Program-made: the position numbers and the translations under genes | Source of the DNA: Bryum argenteum | Taxonomy: Eukaryota; Streptophyta; Bryopsida; Bryales; Bryaceae | Length of the DNA: 64,000 nt | Direction: 5' to 3' | Assembly: GCA_037043015.1 (NCBI GenBank) | Contig: CM073327.1 | Span: 15,110,727-15,174,726, forward strand | The notes under the pieces: model-generated | Told to the model about the DNA's origin: nothing | Seen by the model: only the letters and a program-made list of their open reading frames with translations | Database searches by the model: none | Shown: piece by piece, positions 57,126 through 64,000 of the stretch | Numbering within the stretch: position 1 is the stretch's first letter | Layout of the letters: every line of letters starts with the position of its first letter

Positions 57126-58914
57126 TGACGTTAATGTTGTTTGGACCAAGACAAGACATAGATTATGGGGTAGAGGAGAGAATGCACAAACATGATAAAA
57201 AGAGAGAACAAAGAGAAAAAATGAAAACCATAGTTTGAAGCTTGATACAAATGTAAATTCATACATTTGTAGAATTTCCATCAAAAGTGGGGTAAATCAA
57301 ACTCGTTGACTAGGATATTGGTTGTTTATCATTTTGGTGTAATTGAAGTTAGGTATCCTAATTCCCCTTGTAATTAGCGTATATGGTTTTTCTCTTATTG
57401 GAAATATATCATGCTATATAAAAACATGGAACATTTTAAAATCAACTAGTATGTTTCAAACTAATTTCTAGAATATAAGATATTAGATTGCAAATAGGGT
57501 GACAAGCAAGAAAACACGGCTTAATATTGACGTTATTTCAATCAAGATATTGGGTTATTTTAGAATTTATAATAAGCCCTTACCAAAGTCATGAAGATTG
57601 TAAATTGGGTTGGTTGTCCAAGAAGAAAATGCAAAGATTTTGCATGAACGGTTTTATCTAAAGTGACGTATACTTGCACTAACAGTTGTCCCTCAAATTA
57701 TGATAATATTTTTAGAGACATTTTTCTGTCATTTTGGTCTATCTTTCAATCCAAATGTTCGTCTCGTGTTGGGACTTAATAAGCGAATTTGGAAAAATAA
57801 AATTGAGATTGCAACCTTGTCTTCAAGAGTGTCTGTTCATATCTTATGTAGACTATTACAGTTTTTCTTGTATTTTAAAATCTTATTTAAGACAGAGCTA
57901 TTTGAAGAGGTATGGTGTTTGGTATAGTTTTTTCCGAGGAGTTCAAAATCTACGACATGTATGGACAAAAAACCATGAATCTGATATATATGTTGAATGG
58001 CCAAGATGCCAACCATGAAGCTTGGCTTGTTTGGAAGGCTTGGCTTGATTAGTGGTGGTGCTATTTCAATAACTCATATGTCTTTAGTAATGAAATATAT
58101 AGACAAAAGTAATTAACCTCGTAAAAGTTATTGTAAATTAGAACATTATGGTTGATTTTTGTATTTAAAATGAACAACAAGATAAATTAAAAGAAGAAAA
58201 GAATCTAAGCAAATGTACTTATGGCTGAGTCTTCATGGACTACTGGGAGACTATAGAGAAATATTGCAAAAAGATACAAAAGTAACTCCTAAAACAAAAT
58301 AAAAACCATGCAGGATGATAGCATGTTATAGAAAGAGCAAACATGGTTACAATCTCTTGGTCTCAAGTAGATATATAAGGAAGGAGGACTTAGTTTAGTT
58401 GCGAAGAATAACCAAAAAGAAAAAAAGAAAAAAAGCACGTCCCTAAAAGAAAAACCTTAACATAGTCACACCAACTATAGTTTCAAAAAACACATCTTCA
58501 ATTCGGAAACCATAAAAGAGAATTTTCATTCAAAAACATGAAGAACAAACTTTACAAAAGCCATAACAGCAATCCTAAAACTAACATATTAAGTAGACTA
58601 AGACAAAAAAGACATAAAATTATAGAAGAAATAAGACTTAGGCAAATCACAATTACACACTCAGCTGCTAGAATGCAAGAACAAGAAGCAAAGCAAGATA
58701 AAATAACAAGAGATTGTGAGGTGAGTCGGCATGCATTTGTAATCATTTCTACTTCATGTTGAAAGATCCAATCAAAGATTTTAAGGTATTGATAGACTTC
58801 AAGGTTGACCAAATGATTTGAAAATAATTAATTTGGATGAACAGTATTTGACCTCTTTAGTAGAAATTTATCAATGTGACATTCACCAACACCAATCAAA
58901 TCTTGGCATTCATC
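57126..58914. other. AT-rich gene-free stretch
   Basis: Short ORFs (57700-58018 and 58538-58812) show no domain or splice support. Nothing else recognised. Confidence 0.4.
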
Positions 58915-59801
58915 CACTACTAGAATGTTGCACTGCAAACTACGGCCCGGAAGCTACGTTTGAGACACTGACCTCGTTTTCGCTGAAAATTGCTACGTTT
59001 TGGATGGGCTTGAGTTTCTGACCTTCGCAGCTACGTTATCGCGCGGCTTGGTACACAACGAACTACGTTAGCTTGGAAACGCACAGTTCTCATATATGTA
59101 ATTGTTGTGATCATGGTAGGGCGTAATCTGCGGCGTTAAAGTATGAACCGAGTATGCTATCGAGTATGCTATTTACAGTAGGACTGGATAAAGTGGAGAA
59201 TGGATTGTACATAAGGTAAGTATAGTGGCATTGCTGTGAGTAGTTTTGCACGGGTTATTGCATTGCGACACATAGTAAAAATTGGACGTAACCATGTAAA
59301 TAGTTGGCTTATTGAAACCCCGAATTCCCGTATCGAATTTCCGAACCACGAGGTGAAAATATCACAAATCGGTGAAATTCCTACAGGATGTAACTCTATC
59401 TACAATCCTAAATAATATTTGATTGGCTTACCGATGTGTACGGTCGTGACAATGATATTAGATTTCGGCTTACAATCTCATATACTGTACAAAATATTGA
59501 GTGTAATATTCAAACACATTTTGATTTTAACGTAATTTCATACACTTGATTTACATTTTCAATGCGTAAGTTAAAAGGCGATTACCTGGAACAAACTCTT
59601 ACTTTTGGATGTGGTAAAATGTAAAAAGTTTGAATTCGAACAAGATTTAGAACTCGAACTTCACTGCCAATCCGTTTTACTATGGCCATATTACTACAGT
59701 TAATATCCACATACTTAAACACGTTTGAGTATTGACTGTGCATATTGGGTTTATCCAAATACAAAAATGATTGAGACATACTACATGCGTGCCTTCGTTG
59801 A

Positions 59802-60059
59802 TCACACACATGTATCAACTACAAATTCGAGATCTGATACTTTTAGTCCAATATTTTCTCTTATTTCTTTACTAACTTGGACACCATCTTCATAATATCC
59901 ACGCAGAAGATTCATATATTCCTCTAAGACAAAGTCTTCATTCCAATGAAAATTAACATCTTCCTCGGATTGATCAGGTTGGTCTACATCGGTCATTCCC
60001 TCGAAGGAAGGATCAAAACCAACGGGGTCTACACATAATTGTTGCGCCTCATACAGACC
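59802..60059 (-). pseudogene. Exon in the CACTA-like element
   Basis: An open 86-codon exon with acceptor TTCTAG at 60060 reads GLYEAQQLCVDPVGFDPSFE, then an acidic stretch (DVDQPDQSEEDVNFHWNEDF) and EEYMNLLRGYYEDGVQ to a stop. Its composition is clearly coding. It probably continues the transposase-associated exon at 60898-61200 after an intron of about 800 bp, but the donor is not resolved. Confidence 0.45.
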
Positions 60060-60897
60060 CTAGAACATAACAAATTAAACCTAAATGGTGTTAGGCAACT
60101 ATATATCATTTCTGAGCTACTTCTACCTTACATATTATTTATATTACAGTTTATTTTCCTAGACAAACTCATTTGCATATGAAAAAACAATAAAAAGACT
60201 AGTACATTTCATTGGTTGAGTATTGTTTAAGAATTTGAAGACCTAGTCCTTGAACTAATTACAAACTTTGGTCTAAAGACATTGAAGAACCGAATCACAT
60301 TACATTGAATGTTCAATACATTATTTGAATAGACGATCATACTAACATTCATCCGTCAAAGTTACCATGTATCTTTCAATGTGACCCCATAAATGTGATT
60401 ATATTTGTCATACTCAGTTGTATTGTTCAATGGGATTCTAGGTTCTTCTGAAATATTGGAAATCTCCATAGTAAATGACCCGTCAATTCACTTAGGAAGC
60501 CTAATCCTACTTTATTAAAAGTAGCATGTGAACTGAAGTCATAACCTCCTAAATTTGTTCCTCATATACTGATCGAATAACTACATACACCTAATTTTAG
60601 AGAAAGTGTATTTCCTTTGGTACTGCTACAGCCTACAGGGAGTGGTATGAAGAGGTCGGTGTATTTTTATTATAAATTTTTAAAAACCCAGAAGACATAC
60701 TATTTTTGCGACCCTATCAAAACATCATACCCTAGTGTTGGAATATAGGAAAGGATGGAAAATCTGACAGTAATGGAAATCTCTGTGATACCCCGTCGTG
60801 AAAGAAGCTAAAAGGGAAGGGAGTTAAGAACTTAGTGTTATATAATTTTTTAGTTTTTATTATTATTCTTTTTTTTGGTGAATTTGGCGATATTTCA

Positions 60898-61200
60898 TTA
60901 TATGGAGACATGACTGTTAATCTGTTTGATATGTTTATTAACGATTGATAGGAATCGCATGCTTGGCTTGTCTTTCTCTGCACATCTACAACATGGGCAA
61001 TACACCTTGAATTCGGGCTGCTGAAATTGATCATCTATTATTGTATCAATCCCCCGTCTTCTTTTTCTAGCAGTTGTAACAAGCGGTGGCAGTGATGGTC
61101 TAGAGGTTGGGACGTTGGGTACATCTATGGAGTTGCTTGGAGTGCAATGTGCGACATTGACCACCTTGTCTCTACAAGGCATGGTGCGATTCCTATACAA
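60898..61200 (-). pseudogene. Transposase-associated domain-like exon
   Basis: The frame runs from ATG 61200 through MPCRDKVVNVAHCTP and ARKRRRGIDTIIDDQF to FKVYCPCCRCAEKDKP and VNKHIKQ. A CPCCRC pair followed by a His (VNKHI) resembles the Cys/His core of the CACTA transposase-associated domain. The neighbouring CACTA terminus supports this. No catalytic transposase domain is visible, so only a fragment remains. Confidence 0.45.
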
Positions 61201-61608
61201 ATTCGAGAATAATATGCGGAAGATATCAGTAAAAACTTAAGGGATTAATTTCGGGAGCAAATCAATCAAAGTAACACTTCTTCACAATATTTTAACTAAA
61301 TCAGAATTCACATTTTCAAACTATGGAATACAGAATTTATGTAGACATGTGCTGGACAAAAAGTATACAAAATAAAGTAAATAAATAAAAAAAAATACAT
61401 ATAGAAATCAAAGAAGAGCAAATCATTTCTTGGAAACTTAGAAGTGACAATGAAAAATTATCCAATTTATTAAGTACATTCTGAATTGGCCACGTCAAGT
61501 ACATCCATGAGCCAGTGCAAGCAAATTAAACAACGTGATGATTATTATATGCTATCATTAGTAATGAGGACCACGACGATTTAACGTACAGGTGAAACTC
61601 GAGTGTGT

Positions 61609-62203
61609 AACCTCAATTCTGTTAAAATGGCACTATTCCATGTGCCATTTCAGCAAAGCTAAAGTGCCATATTGTGCAAACGGGCCATTTCAGCAAAGCT
61701 AAAGTGCCATATTGTGCAAACGTGCCATTTTACAAGCATATTTTTGAAGTGAAGTTCAGAATGATTTATGCCTACAAAATGACATGTTTATTAATATCAC
61801 ACATGTACTCCGTAATATCACCAAATTTTCTGTAATATCACCAATTTTTCCATAATATCACACATTTTTTATGGTTTTTGACCTTTGGACACAGTAAAAG
61901 GGCAATATTTTTGAACGGCCAGAAACATTGTTGTTTTTGAACGGCCGTTCAGAAACATTGTTGTTTTTGAACGGCCGTTCAGAAACATTGTTGTTTTTGA
62001 ACGGCCGTTCAGAAACATTGTTGTTTTTGAACGGTCGTTCAGAAACAACAATGTTTCTAAACGGTCGTTCAGAATTATTTACCCTATCATGCATATGAGA
62101 GTTCGAAACTCGACAAAAACCACTTGACATCATTTTTCTCATTTTAAGCACCCCAAAAAGCGCCATTTTAGCAGAATAACACCATTTTAACAGAATTGAG
62201 GTT
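61609..62203. mobile_element. Inverted-repeat element with internal arrays
   Basis: AACCTCAATTCTGTTAAAAT plus GG at 61609-61630 is inverted exactly at 62182-62203. Inside lie a 40-bp direct duplication (GCCATTTCAGCAAAGCTAAA units, about 61660-61720) and the 30-bp palindromic array. Flanks are GTGTGT-like on both sides, so the target duplication is ambiguous. Confidence 0.75.
61913..62045. repeat. 30-bp array with a 12-bp palindrome per unit
   Basis: Four to five units of GAACGGCCGTTC followed by AGAAACATTGTTGTTTTT. Exact 30-bp periodicity gives open minus frames (SERPFKNNNV repeats). Just after it, AAACAACAATGTTTCT is the inverse of the spacer, so the whole array can fold on itself. Confidence 0.95.
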
Positions 62204-64000
62204 GTGTGCTCAATACTTTTCAATTTATGTTACGCCATGATTACTGCTTTGATCATGATGCGCCCACCCCCTTCCACTGAGAGGAGTCTCTTGAGATAGC
62301 TCATTTCTGTGTTGGTCAGCGTTTTTCCTCTGTCTGCAGTTCTTCTCTCACTTTTGCTCTCAATTGCTCTCAGTTTTTCCTATCTCTGCAATTCTGCTCT
62401 CAACGCATTGTTCGTTGTCTTCCTCCGCGTCCACTTTCCTATCACCTCACCTCCGCTGCGTCCATCGCCTTGTAGGAAGCGAGCGGAGTCCGCCAACGTA
62501 GTCTTTAAATCCTTCTTTTCCACGATTTCCGGTACGAGTTATTCGTGCAAGTTACTGTCGTTCTTATCTTACTGCACGTTTGTCATCACTGCGGAGCCGA
62601 AGCCCATTCTCTTCTTGAGGGGTTGTTCATTTTAGTGAGAGCGACTCAAGGCCACGATGCGCTTTAGTGAACACTCAGCGCTTTCAGACTCTTGTTTCCA
62701 ATGTTTTGTTCACATTAGATATAGCTTTTTGAGAGTCGAGAGTGAAGTAGAGAGAGGACTTAGTACCTTGACTGATAGCTGCTCCCGTTGTCACTGCTCC
62801 CACTTAGGGTGGAACTGAAGCAGGCACACTCCGGTACTTCAATTGTGTGCTTCATGGTTTTCTGAGTGAAGTAGATAGCAATGTCCGTTAATACTGAGAG
62901 TAGAGAGTGAAGTAGAGAGACGAGTGAGTACCTTGAGTAATTGTTCATGACTTTGTTAGTGCTGACACTTAGGGTGGAACTGAAGTTGAAAGGCAGACTG
63001 TCTCTCTTTGGTAGCAGGGTTCAGGGTTTTTAACATATTTTTATTGCAATGCCGAGTGATACTGAGAGAGCCAATGTGATTACGGTGCGAGCGGTGAGCG
63101 GTGAGCGTTGAGCAGTGAGCAGATTTTCACGAGCAGTGAGCAGATTTTGAGGGAATATTCTGGTCCAAAAGTGAATATTAAATGATTTTATTCGAACAAA
63201 TTTTGTATAAGTGTACCCCTATAACCGTGGAAAAGGTGCCGATACATAACAATTTAGACCCTACAACCGTGGTGAATTGGAATTGTAATTTAGACCAATT
63301 GGCAATTCACCATGGTTGTAAGGTCTAAATTCCATTTCCAACCCTTCAACCGTGGCGAATTGCCTCGATGAATCCGTTGTTTTCCTCTTAACCCTTTAGA
63401 GCCGAGCCTGATTTTGAGGGCTGAATGAAAGTGGAGGGCACTGTGTGAATTTTGCAATTTATACGATCTACCGACAAGCTCACACTTCGGCACCTCTGAA
63501 ATGCTGAATTGGAGGGTCCTTGAGCTGAAACAAATTTCTTATTTTACATATGGAGGCCGGTCCCAGCATCATCATTTTTAAAAAATCAATCTCGCCGACC
63601 AATCTGGCCAAATATGTCATGGGACCCTGACGTTGGTGAAGTAAACAACATGGTCTCGGTACAAGATGTTGGTGCTCATGTTCTATTCTAACATGGCGAT
63701 GCATGAGAGGGGATGGGTTGTGTCATAAAGAGTGTCGGAGTGTCGGTTTTAACGTCCGATGTAGCTGTGCTATGTCCGTGCTCATTGTGATGTGCTGGTA
63801 CAGATGGGAGGAAAGGATGCTCAAGTGATTTCATTTCTCATGAAAATGTAAGAGAAATCAGGTCGTTTGTCATGAGAAATCGTGTCAGTGCAGTGCAGTG
63901 TCGGTTTTTAATTCATAGGAATGTCGGTGCCTTCAGAGTACAGTCCTGCAAAGAAGCTGCCGGTGTTGCCGGTGCTGTCGGCGCTGCGGGTGATGGGTCG
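62204..64000. other. Terminal stretch without assigned gene
   Basis: A 165-bp tandem duplication lies at about 62733-62995 (GAGAGTGAAGTAGAGAGA, then ACTTAGGGTGGAACTGAAG, in both units). An inverted pair lies at 63251-63280 and 63303-63334 (TTTAGACCCTACAACCGTGG / CCATGGTTGTAAGGTCTAAA). The plus frame at 62309-62635 has a hydrophobic start but no other support. The last 50 bases are GCCGGTG-type repeats. Confidence 0.45.

Larger units (their letters stand above)
58915..61210 (-). mobile_element. CACTA (En/Spm-like) transposon, one end plus decayed gene
   Basis: CACTACTAGAATGTTG at 58915 matches the canonical CACTA terminus CACTACTAGAA. Subterminal repeats follow (CTACGTTTGAGACACTGACC, GCTACGTTTTGG, GCTACGTTATCGCG, AACTACGTTAGC). 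Two coding pieces on the minus strand further in fit a transposase gene. The opposite terminus is not seen, so the right limit is arbitrary. Confidence 0.6.

Noticed and set aside
61858-62223. ORF with SERPFKNNNV repeats
   Set aside because: Product of the 30-bp palindromic array, not a protein repeat.
62309-62635. 108-codon ORF with a hydrophobic start, possible secreted protein
   Set aside because: Only the pyrimidine-rich start looks like a signal peptide. The rest shows no domain and there is no splice or promoter support.

Overview
The window is nuclear DNA from a land plant, probably a seed-free one (moss, liverwort, lycophyte or fern). The support is spliced genes with short introns, a plant-type GH19 chitinase, RWP-RK genes, plant-type Ty1/copia elements and chromoviruses, and a CACTA end. 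The species cannot be named from sequence alone. The DNA is AT-rich, repeat-rich and gene-poor. Most long ORFs belong to retrotransposons or are shadows of tandem repeats.

Layout. 0-2 kb: a decayed Ty3/gypsy chromovirus (integrase C-terminus, chromodomain, polypurine tract, LTR). 3-3.4 kb: the last three exons of a WD40-like gene with a decayed duplicate of one exon. 3.8-5.9 kb: two tRNA-derived SINE-like sequences. 6.9-12.1 kb: a complete-ended but frame-broken Ty1/copia element on the minus strand, with 405-407 bp LTRs, a 5-bp target duplication and a half-tRNA primer site. 12.9-15.1 kb: an unexplained cluster of the palindrome GACTATAGTC. 15.3-17.0 kb: the 3' part of a Ty3/gypsy element lacking its integrase core. 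17.5-18.5 kb: an intact three-exon secreted chitinase, the clearest cellular gene here.

22.2-57.1 kb: a cluster of four related minus-strand genes that encode an RWP-RK domain and share exon boundaries. Copy 1 is cut in two by a second Ty1/copia element (23.5-28.7 kb). Copy 2 (33.3-34.4 kb) is a short, fully open 201-residue form lying beside a large minisatellite. Copy 3 (49.6-50.3 kb) is a pseudogene with a 24-bp coding repeat. Copy 4 (54.2-56.3 kb) has every exon but carries frameshifts. Copies 1 and 4 share a conserved N-terminal region of about 110 residues that I do not recognise, and their flanks are homologous for about 1 kb upstream and in the 3' flank. The block therefore looks like an old segmental duplication.

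Between and beyond these genes lie many small non-autonomous DNA elements with clear terminal inverted repeats and TA, TAA or TTAA target sites, one full-length SINE with a 12-bp target duplication, several minisatellites, a CACTA terminus with a decayed transposase-like gene (58.9-61.2 kb), and an inverted-repeat element containing a palindromic 30-bp array (61.6-62.2 kb). The genes do not form a pathway. The theme is a small transcription-factor-like family duplicating and decaying among transposons.
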